Shown: positions 1 to 10,127 of the stretch, one piece after another
How positions within the stretch are numbered: position 1 is the first letter of the stretch
How the letters are laid out: every line of letters starts with the position of its first letter
Source: Lepidonotus clava
Taxonomy: Eukaryota > Annelida > Polychaeta > Phyllodocida > Polynoidae
Direction: 5' to 3'
DNA: 64,000 nucleotides
NCBI GenBank assembly: GCA_936440205.1
Contig: OW387140.1
Coordinates: forward strand, 36,577,659-36,641,658
Translations under genes and position numbers: made by a program
The notes under the pieces: generated by a model
Databases searched by the model: none
What the model was told of the DNA's origin: nothing
What the model saw: only the letters and a program-made list of their open reading frames with translations

Positions 1-119
1 GCTTTTATTACAAAACATGTACCAAATAACAGTTCATCCAAAGTGATTTAATCATCGCATTGCATAATCACAAAGGCATTCGAAATTGATTGATCTTCAT
101 GTCATTTCAATTAGTTCAG

Positions 120-500
120 CTTTCGATCAATTAAAGATATACTTCACAATCAGTAAATCACGTCATAGATTGGTACTTGTAAGTGGTTAGAAATATTAAA
201 TCAAACAATCTAATTTCATAGAGTATACTAAAATTCATCTCCATATTTCACTGCATCTATATCCCGTCATAAATCAATACTTGAAAATGGTTACAAATTT
301 TGAATCACACAATCTAACTTGATAGAGTATTCCATAATTCAGATCATTTCACTGTAAAGTACATTCCGACATACAATATTTCATCCATTGAAGAGTTGCT
401 GTGTCAAACTTTCAAATTACACTTGTTTAGAGTATTCCATAATTCACATCGTTGAACTTCAAGTAAATGCCGATCTGAAATATTTCATTAAATCATGATA
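120..500. repeat. Diverged tandem repeat, about 105 bp x 3.5
   Basis: The phrase (t)agagtat followed by aattca recurs near 221, 325 and 430, each time preceded by an AATCTAA/AAATTAC-type stretch, giving a period of about 105 bp. The copies are diverged. The array sits just beyond the stop codon of the HARBI1-like gene and may be its 3' untranslated or subterminal sequence. A reverse-strand AATAAA lies at about 4-9. Nothing coding is visible in 1-629. Confidence 0.55.
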
Positions 501-629
501 GGTACATGATTCAAAAATTGGAGAACACTTCTAACAACAAGACAAAGCTTCCATAATAGTTCAAGGTAGTTGATCAAATGCATCCAATTAACTGTAAGTG
601 TAATGTCAGCACGATTTTCTTTGTTTTTT

Positions 630-2937
630 TTAACGACGGCGTCTTTGACGGAGTGTTGGGCGAGGGCCACCGTAGTTACGGAAGATGTACCGTGCCCTTT
701 TCGCAAACCCTTCACGGTAGAGTGCAGACTTGGTGTTCTGGCGCAACTGTGGATCACCAGATGCCCCTTCTGTCCTTCTTGCGCGTTCAGCCTGCCACAT
801 AGAGAGCAGTATGCGTAGACGTGCCTCCTCTTGTATCAGGTCTTCCATGTCGGGGTCCTTGTTCTCCCCTGGTCTTATGGTGCGCACCCCCCAGTCGATG
901 CAGAGGTTGTGGAGCGTACAACAAGCCTCCACCACCCAAGACGCACGCAGCGGATCGAACTCTAGCACGCCCCCACCCTGTTTCGACAGGCATCTTTGGA
1001 AGTAAACAAATGATTTTCTTTTAATTCATGGGGAACAAATAGAAAATAAGATTTTTTTTAATTTATGGGGAAAAGAAAATGGAAGGGCAAAGTATAGAGT
1101 TTTTTTTTAAAATTTAGGAAAGAATACTATTCTATTCTATATTAAGTAACAGAAAAAACAATTTATACAAACCTCCAACGCATCTTCAGTTGGCCGATCG
1201 CCCTTTCAACTGAGTTGCGGGCGCTGATGTGCTGCATCTGGTACTTCAGCTCGTGCCTCGGTAGAGTCTGAATGGTTTGGTGTTTGAAGGGAGTCAGGAC
1301 TTGCGGATTCAGACCATACCTATTTTAAAAAAACAAATGTGGAAAAGAATTAATGAAAGCAACTAATAATAGAACTATATATACTATATATATAGAACTT
1401 TATTGTAATTTTTTTTTATGTCGGTGGGTTTGATTTAAGTAGAATATGTGTCATATTTAGACAGTACTTTTTTTACATTATACCTAATACATAGCTATAT
1501 ATATATACAAGTTATTGAACGAACCCGCTGTCTCCTAACAGGAAATAATCCCCCAGACGGTCCGTTCCCAGGATCTCGGCGCCGAATGTGGAATGCTCTA
1601 GAATGTACTGGTCATGGTTTGAGCCTGCCATAGAGGTTTCCACAAACGTGAAGCGTTGTTCGTGGTCTGTGACCAACTGCAAGAAACATATTTATTTTCA
1701 TTTATGGAAGTAATGGAATATATGCTTTCATTTATGGTATTGCGAAGCGTTTCATAGGAAAAAGGCTAATTTGAATTATTATTATTTGTTTGTATTGTAG
1801 ACTGCTTTTAGAAAGTTTTCACAATTTCAATTCTATTACTTATAGAGGTATTTATTTTTTTTTTTTGGGGGGGGGGCAAAACATACAAAATAATTATGGA
1901 GAACCCACCAAGCAGTTAAGAGAGTGGTAGTAATGGCGGTTCACGTAGCTACCCTCGTTCTTCTCAGGACGTCTTATGGGTACATGAGTGCCGTCCATGC
2001 ACCCAATACAATCCTCCATATTGAACCTCTGACAGAACCGAATTGCTGACTCGTGTAGGTCATCTTTCTAAGTAAAAAACAAAATAGAATAGTATGGAGT
2101 TATTATATATAATAGGAAAGGTTATTTGAGGACACGAAGTATGCATTTAACCTACATTTTATTTCTTTCTCTATATAACATTACTGTATATATTAATTAA
2201 TACTAATGAAGGTTATTACCTTTGGAAAGGAAATCACCCCGGTCCTGCTCTTGTATACCAGGAACTTCACGAACTGTCTTACGGCCCTTGAAACACTAGA
2301 TGAGCTGCATCCACCTTGGGTGTCACGTATCACTTTGAAGCTTGCCCCGGTGGCAAGGAACCTGAGTGCGTAGCACACCTGTCAATATATATATAAAAAC
2401 AGATTTAAAAAAAAGGAAACAAACTGAGGATTATTTTTTTATATTATATAATATTTTATTATATATATCTATAGCTGTCTATGGTGATTCAAAAAAGCAA
2501 CTAATGCTATTACTTTTAACATTTTTGGATGGGTAATGCATAGATATGGACTACTACTAACTGCAAGTCTTATATCATATATAAATGCTGATATATATAT
2601 GCTGATAAGATTGCATGATATACTTTACCTTGTTGAACACTGGTATGGGCCTACCCCTCCCACTGCCTTTGGTGTCGCAGAAGGGACTTGCCTCAAATTC
2701 CTCTGCTAGTTTCTCGACCATATCGGGTGGCAGTCTGTAACGTGCTTCAAAATCACGGGGCCGAGGGAACTCCACCCTAGGGTCGATTCTTTCTTTGTAG
2801 ATTCGAGTTGATTTACACCGCTTTCTCCCTCTTCCTGGCTTCATTCGCTTTGGAGGCAGTAGGGCTGAAGGCAAAAGCCATACCTTCAACTCCTCACACC
2901 GAGCGGACACGGACATCCGATTCTTAACTGGGGCCAT
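630..2937 (-). CDS. HARBI1-like PIF/Harbinger transposase, six exons, uninterrupted frame
   Basis: Exons on the minus strand are 2937-2629, 2378-2220, 2067-1909, 1676-1525, 1319-1173 and 993-630. They join in frame through GT-AG introns to a 429-aa protein. The first exon is basic (KPGRGRKRCKS) and probably binds DNA. The DDE_Tnp_4 core follows: CMDGTHVPI (first Asp), LLGDSGYG (second Asp) and NSVERAIGQLKMRW (Glu), with 39 residues between second Asp and Glu. All three acids are present and I see no stop or frameshift. The exon 4 donor (GG|GTTCGT) and exon 5 donor (GAG|GTTTGT) are weak. The family is a DNA transposase, from which vertebrate HARBI1 was domesticated. No MADF/Myb-like partner gene is visible beside it, and no clear terminal inverted repeats are seen, so it is either a domesticated gene or a transposon whose other parts lie outside the window. 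Host-gene status is inference. Confidence 0.85.
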
Positions 2938-3149
2938 TCTGAAAGAAAATAAACGAAAAACTTTGAATATTATATATCATGTGATACCTATAATGTTAGT
3001 GGAACCTAAGGATGTTAGTAGGGATTCATGTTTAGATCTACCACCCCTAAAAAAACAATGAATAGCATGTGCTCACCTCACTTGTGTGCTCCAACGTCAG
3101 TTGAAAACTAGCGCCAAGAACTGGGGTAACTGTAAAACATTAATTATGA

Positions 3150-3375
3150 ACAAAACAAAAAGTCGAAAAAGAATTATGGAAGAACTATCCATAATTATTT
3201 TGAGTTCCCGACACCGATGAGTGATGTCGGCAAAACACGGCTTTTCACAATTATCCGCGGTTTCCATAATGTTTTCCATAATTCGAAAATTTTTCTCTGA
3301 AACGGCTTTTCCCAGCCACAATTACCCGGAACTGCTATGACTCGACTTTAATTATGGAAGACGAAATTAAATATC
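3150..3375. repeat. Cluster of TTCCATAATTA-type motifs upstream of the HARBI1-like gene
   Basis: At least five copies of TTCCATAATT or its complement lie at about 3172-3375, in both orientations. The same motif recurs at about 329, 431 and 546 on the other side of the transposase gene. A small hairpin (CCGACA...TGTCGG) lies near 3208-3230. The arrangement resembles subterminal transposase-binding repeats, but no terminal inverted repeat was found. Confidence 0.4.
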
Positions 3376-3650
3376 CGGAAATTTCTCTGGAGCCCCCTCC
3401 TGGTCATATAATGTCCAATGCAGAGACTGGGTTGGCTTATATAATATATTTTGTCCAACCCTTGTCCAACCTCTTGGAGGGAAAACCTATTGAATTCATT
3501 ATGTCCATCACTTCTTGTTTAAATATCTTTTTCCATTACCATTATTATTATCAACTGGAAGAACACAAATATTTTTGTATGTGAAGTTGATCTGAATTTT
3601 AAAAAATGCAATAAGGGATAAGCTCATTATTGATCTATCTTTCAGAAAAC

Positions 3651-5733
3651 ATGGCGTCACTTTGGGCATATGGATTGGTCCTGGTTCTTGTACACCTCCT
3701 ACTCAACCCTCTCCACTCAAGTGTGAAGGGTGCTGAGGACCCCCCAAAAGTCCTGCCTGACGAATGTATTGAGGGGCCTTACCACAAGGACACGCCTACA
3801 GCCGAAACCAGGGATTTCCTTGAGTGTAGGTCTTGGGAAAAGCACTCCTGCTGCACAGTGAATGTATCAGACCTGATCCACCACCACCAGGCAGAAAAAC
3901 TCTACGAGGGCTACAGCTGGAACCTGTGTGGCAATTTGTCAGCCGAATGTGAAAAGTATGTATGACAAGGCACCCTTTTGGTGGACTACAGGAGGGGTAA
4001 ATACAGCATGTGTATGCAGTCTTATGTCATACAGATTCGTTCCCTTTTGTATTACCCAAGTGAATGTTGTCTATTTGGTTGTTCTTGAAATTGGATACTG
4101 GGTGTGGGGCTCCAAACTGCTAGTTTCCATAGTCAGTAATTCAATACCTTGATCTGGCATCTGTTTGTAAGGCCTATATGAAAAAATTACTAGAACTTAT
4201 GGTTCAGAGCCCCAGGACCCAAGGGACTGACCATGATCGGCGCTTAGTTTAAAAATCCCCACATTGGCAAAAGATAAGCGGTAAGACATAGGACTGTATG
4301 CACAAATGTGCACCATTTTAGTATTTTAATATTTATGGTGACCCCCACCCCCCACCCCCGTTCGGAAATCCTGTATCCCGTATTTGACATATTATCTGGC
4401 AATGAAAGGGTATGGAATCAAAGTATTGTGAAAGCAAATCAGAGGTTTAGGCCCTATTTGTTAAAGTAACTATACCCAAAAAGCACCGAAATGATTACAA
4501 TATAATTATACAATGTTACAGGTTAACAATTATGCTAGCCAATTTCATATAGTTATGCCGCGTTATAATTACATTTCAATCGATATGTTGTACAGAAGAG
4601 AGGAGGGATATGTTCATGCAACATAAAGCACCCCAATAGTTTAACTTCACAATGAGACCCGTGTCCAAGTCTAGACTTTCTTCCTGTTTTTATGGTTCAA
4701 TTCCCTATGAAGGGATAATACACTATATCCATTGATTCAGCTTGGATAATTTCTTTTGCTTTTGCACATATAAGGCAAAACAGTTTGACCCTTTGACTAT
4801 AAAACGAAATCGACGTTTTGGCTATTCATAACAGGTTCATGAAAAACGAAGAATGCTTCTACCAATGCGAACCAATGCTCTACCATTTCGAACACCCTGA
4901 CGCAGACAGTAAAGGTTACATACAGAACGTACCTGTATGTAGAGGGTACTGCGATGGGTATTTTGAGGTAAGGATTTTTGTCATTGGTTTAACTTTCATT
5001 TCGGGATAAAAGGCCTTTGAGGCTTTGGGATTTTATTTGGTTTCCAATTATTATAGAAAATATGAGGCAACACTTACGACTTTCAAACAGACCTGAACGT
5101 TGGGACAACTATATACCAGTATACAGCATTGTCGATTTCCTTGCTTGTAACCAGGAATAAAAAATATTTCAAATACGTAAAAAATAATTACAATGTTAAA
5201 TTTGAAATGGACAAATACTTATTGACTTTTGCTCACTGCATCAAGGTGACCCTTCTAATGAGCGCCAGAGTGTCTTTATCTTATATAAAAGCTATAAAAG
5301 CTACCTATACATTAGTCATGTTTTTTTTTCTAAATGAACGATGCATGCGCACTAGATTAAATTATCAATTAATTCCCACATTTTAGAATGCAAACTACCC
5401 ATGTTTCAGGCCTGCAAGACCGACAAGACATGCGTGGTGGATTGGCTTGCAGATTTCGAAAAGTCTGGTTCAAAATACATATGTCCCGCCAATTCTACAT
5501 GCAAAACCTTTGAGGAAACCTACAAAAACGGCGAGGGACTGTGCAACAAGATGTGGGGTTTTGCATTCCAGTATGCTGACAAGAATACCGACTGTTTTGT
5601 CATGGAGTTTGACTCTACTAAACAGAATCCAAACATCCTGAGAGTTGGGGGGCATGATTTTGTTACTGGTGTCGGAGACAAACCAGTTTTTGCGCCCTTT
5701 CTGCTCTATCTTACACTGTTTAGACTTTTTTAA
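3651..5733 (+). CDS. Folate receptor / riboflavin-binding-like protein
   Basis: Exons 3651-3955, 4835-4967 and 5410-5733 join through GT-AG introns to a 253-aa protein. Residues 1 to about 29 form a signal peptide (ASLWAYGLVLVLVHLLL). The mature part carries 16 cysteines, the number typical of the folate receptor family. Family-like stretches include ECFYQCEP, NVPVCRGYCDGYFEAC, and a C-terminal block ending CKTFEETYKNGEGLCNKMW, which corresponds to the conserved end of folate receptors and egg riboflavin-binding protein. N-glycosylation sequons are present (NVS, NLS, NST). The last residues (APFLLYLTLFRLF) are hydrophobic after a small-residue stretch, consistent with a GPI-anchor signal. The protein likely binds a vitamin at the cell surface; the ligand cannot be told from sequence. 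A ttcag just before the ATG suggests an upstream 5' untranslated exon. Confidence 0.88.
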
Positions 5734-6373
5734 TTGAACATACAAAATACCAGCAGCTGGGCCTGCAATTCTGTAACTCATTTGTTAAATCAGATATGTA
5801 TTGGTGTGTTATGATTTGTCTCTTGATAAACAATTCTATCCAATCAACATTAAATTTTCCAATAGAAAATTCTAATATTTTTGTTTTGCAAAATGTTGTA
5901 CAATCAGTCTATGATATGTCATTACCCAAATACATGTTTTATGGTAGTATGAATGCCATAAGAATGTTGATACTAATATCTTGCTTTGAATAACACACAA
6001 TCAATATTGCCATACCACAATTTCTCATTGTTGCTATTTGGCAAACAACCCAGCCACAAATGTGACGTCACAGAATCTTCTTCTAACGTCTCAAGACGGC
6101 ACAGAACGATATCAGGATGTCGTAGACCGTGGCAGTTACATCGCACCTTGGCTGGGGAGTCACTATGTTTTTTTCTAACGGATGGAATCACTAATCGTAC
6201 TGTCGACTTTTCTACTTATAAATGACTAAATAGCGTAGAAATTGAGGCAACCTGGCCTCTGGTTTTTGAGAAAATGGAGAATCTATATAGTGGAAATAAA
6301 TGCCATGTTCATGCCCAGCTTATATTATCATATAATGTATACAAGTAATGTGCTTAATGCTTATTAGTATTAT

Positions 6374-6605
6374 CTATAGATGTTGTGCAGACGTGATCAC
6401 TTGATCAAAATTTGGTGATCACCATGTGGTGACCAAGAATATATGAAGAAAGATTATCAAGTCTTATTCAGTGAGACTATCTTAATTGAAAGAAGCAAAA
6501 AATGCTTCTGAAGGGTTGATCGTAAGCATGCATTTTCAACTGATTGGCAATATGGCGACCGGTCCATTATGGGCAGTTGTGATGTCATCTGCACAACGTC
6601 TATAG
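6374..6605. mobile_element. MITE with about 27-bp terminal inverted repeats (CTATAGAYGTTGTGCAG)
   Basis: The left end CTATAGATGTTGTGCAG and the right end CTGCACAACGTCTATAG are inverted copies, and the similarity continues inward to GATCAC / GTGATG. The element is about 232 bp and non-coding. A second copy with related ends lies at 8709-8973. Confidence 0.65.
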
Positions 6606-6753
6606 GCCAGAAATTACATTACGGTCTCAGTCAAAATACATATTGGTGGACTTGACCTTATATTACAACTTGATATTAAAGGCCAGGCTCAATGTAACCT
6701 TAAATCCCATAAAGCTGCGCAATCATCGAGTTCGGATTAAAGATTGTTCATGG

Positions 6754-7204
6754 TAATAAGCCCATCCCAGTTTACACCAAAGTTAAAGTTTACCATGAAA
6801 TATTTCCAAATTGCCTCCATGATTTTTTCATGAAGACAGTTGCATAATACAAAATTAACCAAAAACAATTTGGTTGAGAAACGTCTTCCTAAAATTGTAA
6901 AATGCAGCTTTAAATATTGGCTTTTTTCCCATAGGAACCAATGTTAAAGCCTGTCAGCCCAACCTAAAATGTCTGACCCTATTTTGCCCTGAAATACAGC
7001 ATTTTGATTGGCTGGCAAACCTGTAAATCTATCAATTGGTGAAATTTTAGAAATCATAATGTTTTATCAATACTTGGGGATATAGGAAAACATCATTCTT
7101 GCTTATTTCAGTAACCCTAACTCTAGGAGACAAAGATGCTTTGTACGTGAATTTTGTCTGACCCTTGTCCAACCCTGGAAATCCCCTATGCGGGATGGGC
7201 TTAT
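6754..7204. mobile_element. Possible MITE with 14-bp ends AATAAGCCCATCCC
   Basis: AATAAGCCCATCCC at the left is matched by its exact complement GGGATGGGCTTATT at the right, about 450 bp apart. No coding sequence lies inside and no clear target duplication is seen, so the call rests on the inverted ends only. Confidence 0.4.
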
Positions 7205-8708
7205 TGGAGGGAGAACCAGAGTTAAATAAGTTTTGTTATGGTACTTGAAGGTCATCTTGCATTAATCGCTCCGATGATAATGTAACTGATTGGCTTTGTG
7301 TCAATAAACGCTAACCCTCTTACAAGCACGTGTTATGGTTTATCTAGGAAGAACTACTCAGAAGAACGAATACAAGGATGGAGGACAATGAAGGAACAGG
7401 AATCCATACTAAATTAACACAAGGCACAGGGTTGATAATGTATATATGATAAATTGAGTTAGGAATAAATACACATACAGTTCAATACTTATAAACATCG
7501 CTATAGTTAATCAACTCTGAATCAAGCCTAAACTGGAAACCTTGAATGTCAATCCATTTCCGATAATTGAATACAATATAGTTTTACCTGAGTTTAGCGT
7601 TATATGATTTTGCTGAAACCTCTTGATTACAATATCCAGATCAGATTGAACCACATCTGCAAAAATTGCCCCAGACTGGCGGCGATTTCCTAAAGGATTT
7701 TACAGATTCACACTATTTTTGCGATTTCATTTATAAGTGAGATGTTACCAGATTGTAAGTTAGATATCCAATTCCTAATTGTAAGTGTAATTATGCGGAT
7801 GGTAAACATACCACTTGTAAGTTAGTATTACTTGTCCTTACAACAATGAAAATAGGTAAAGAATTAGATTTTCTCCAGATCTGACACATTCCACAGCTTG
7901 ATCTATTTCATAATACAAGGTAAGTACCTGTAAAATGTGAATTAACTAACAAATTGCGAAAACAAGGGCCATAGATAATGAGGTATTGAAATAACACAAT
8001 TCTCCCTCGCAACTTGGGAGTATTTACGTATCTGCAAAATTTAATGAAGGTTACAAGGGGATCCCATTCCTAATATCTAGGTATGTTACCAATTGTAACT
8101 TATGGTGCCAATATACCCTTCAATGTTCAGTACTCTGAAACTCTGTTGCAACCCCCAAAATGGATTCACACACAATATGACAGTGTATCTTGATTATTAG
8201 TACTATTCTTTTCAATACAAAAAAAAAGAAATACAAGAAAAGTGTTGAGATATGTGTTACAGAAAAAAGTTACAGATGCCCAAACCACCTGTAAAATATC
8301 CTTGTAACTTTTTCAGATATGATGGGTAAATTTTGAGAAAGTAATGTATTAGGAATGGTTTCTGCATTTTACAGTGTAATTTTACCAAACTTAGCCTCTT
8401 TCTAGATAACTTTTACCAATTTGTAAATTTTAGGAATGGGAAGTCCGCAAAATATGTGTTTTGGGGATATTGCATGTTTTTCTAGGGGTAAAACCTACTC
8501 TGTAACTTTTACATACTCGTAAATTCAAACTAGGAATTCACTGTGGTACAAGACAGTGTCGTGTAGAAAGCTGCTTCAGCTCATTTCATACAATAAAAAA
8601 CTATTACTTCATTTGTATTCAAAATTTACTGTGATTAAATTTGAAACTCGAATTCCCTTACCTAATTACTCGATTTCTAACTCGTATTCCCTCACCCTAA
8701 ACATAAGA

Positions 8709-8973
8709 GGTTGTGCAGATGACTTCCCGATACCCAGAAATGAGCTGGGCACAATACTGGTGATCACTTTATCATTCTCATTATTTCCATTTCAAAAATA
8801 TCTAGGACACACAGTTTTGCTAAATGTACCTAAGATAATCATACATTATTATGATAACCCTTTTTATTATTTAGAATTGATAAATTCTACATTAACAGCT
8901 GATTAACTTTATTCAATAGCCACATTGTGAGGAAGAGCACATGGCGATCACCAAAATGTCACGTCTGCACAAG
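8709..8973. mobile_element. Second copy of the GTTGTGCAGAYG MITE
   Basis: The left end GGTTGTGCAGATGAC and the right end GTCACGTCTGCACAA are inverted relatives of the element at 6374-6605. The inner right part (GGCGATCACCAAAATG) also matches the complement of the inner left part of that copy. About 265 bp, degraded. Confidence 0.5.
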
Positions 8974-9235
8974 GTCCATATAAAACAGACTCTTGATAGC
9001 ATAGTATTCTTTCTCTTATACATAATAGTATTGTAAATAATCATTTTATATATAATATTATCATACATCTACTCATATTATCAGATTATATAATGTGTCA
9101 AAAAGCCTGTGGAACGGTTTCTTATACATGTATAATTACATTATCTCTCTTCTGCAAGAGTGGTCCCCACCGTGTTTTGTGAGATCACTTTCCAATTCAG
9201 CTTCCTGAGGGCGAAAATAAAACCATAGGACGACT

Positions 9236-9371
9236 TCACATACTCTGAGAAGCTCAAACCTGCTCTGAACAACTCAAGCCTGCTTTGAGCAACTCATGCA
9301 TGGTTTGAGCAACCGAAAACTGCTTTGAGCGACTCAATCCTGTTCTGCTTAACCTGCTCTGAATAACCCAT
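9236..9371. repeat. Minisatellite, about 20-24 bp unit x 6
   Basis: Imperfect copies of CTGCTTTGAGCAACTCAAGC follow one another (variants CTGCTCTGAACAACTCAAG, CTGCTTTGAGCGACTCAAT and others). Non-coding, upstream of the GPCR gene. Confidence 0.7.
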
Positions 9372-9514
9372 TACAAAGCATCAACTCAATACTATACATT
9401 CAATATCCCAAAATATGTTCTCCCTACAATCTGGTTATGTTAGTTTACATGTATTTACATTAGGTGCTTTATGAAATATCATAAAATCGTAGGCCTAATT
9501 ACCATAGGTATTAC

Positions 9515-10020
9515 ACTGTTTTTGTCTGTATATATGCCAAAATATGCGTTCAAGCTCATAAGGTATAGAAGAATAGAAATCAGCGTCTGAATGAATGAGG
9601 CCAATGATAATGATTCTTCCTATGTATACCTATATTTTGTTGAGTTGATTTGAATAATATCATTATATTTGCAGGATTATCCTAAAAATGCACAATTACC
9701 ATATATAATTATGTATTTCCATGTTTTGTCTACAGAATATGCGAAAATTAGCCTGCAGGCTCATAAGCAGATGAATAGAAATCAGTGTCTGAATGAATTA
9801 AGCATAATGATAATGATTTCCCCTGCAAATTGTGTTGAGTTGATTTGAATGTAATTATTATTTGTATTATACATTTTGTAAATCCTAAAAATGCACAATA
9901 TTACCATTATATAGGGCCTATTGCCATGTTGTTGTCTACAGTATATGCCAAAATTAGCCTTCATGCCCTAAGGGTACAGGAGGATTGGAATAAGCGTGTG
10001 CCTGAATCATAATAATGATG
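9515..10020. repeat. Tandem repeat of about 202-210 bp, 2.5 copies
   Basis: The block containing ATGCCAAAAT..., GAATAGAAATCAG, CTGAATGAAT and GTTGAGTTGATTTGAAT recurs with GAATAGAA at 9571 and 9773 and a diverged third start near 9982. It ends about 110 bp before the first coding exon of the GPCR, so it covers the likely promoter region. Confidence 0.75.
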
Positions 10021-10127
10021 AAAGGCGTCGACAACAAATCAGCATTGAAGGTGTGTTTGGTCCACAGGTAGCTAGCTCTGGTAGAGTGGCGCACAAGGCC
10101 TGGTCCTGAGTGGCACTTTGGTTTGGG

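Larger units (their letters stand above)
5734..9235. other. Intergenic, repeats only
   Basis: No convincing coding exon is seen. The stretch holds two related MITE-like elements (6374-6605 and 8709-8973), a possible third (6754-7204), and a diffuse cluster of TAGGAAT/ATTCCTA and TTGTAA/TTACAA words between about 7450 and 8540. Short AT-rich open frames such as the one at 8556-8906 have no protein-like composition. Confidence 0.6.
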
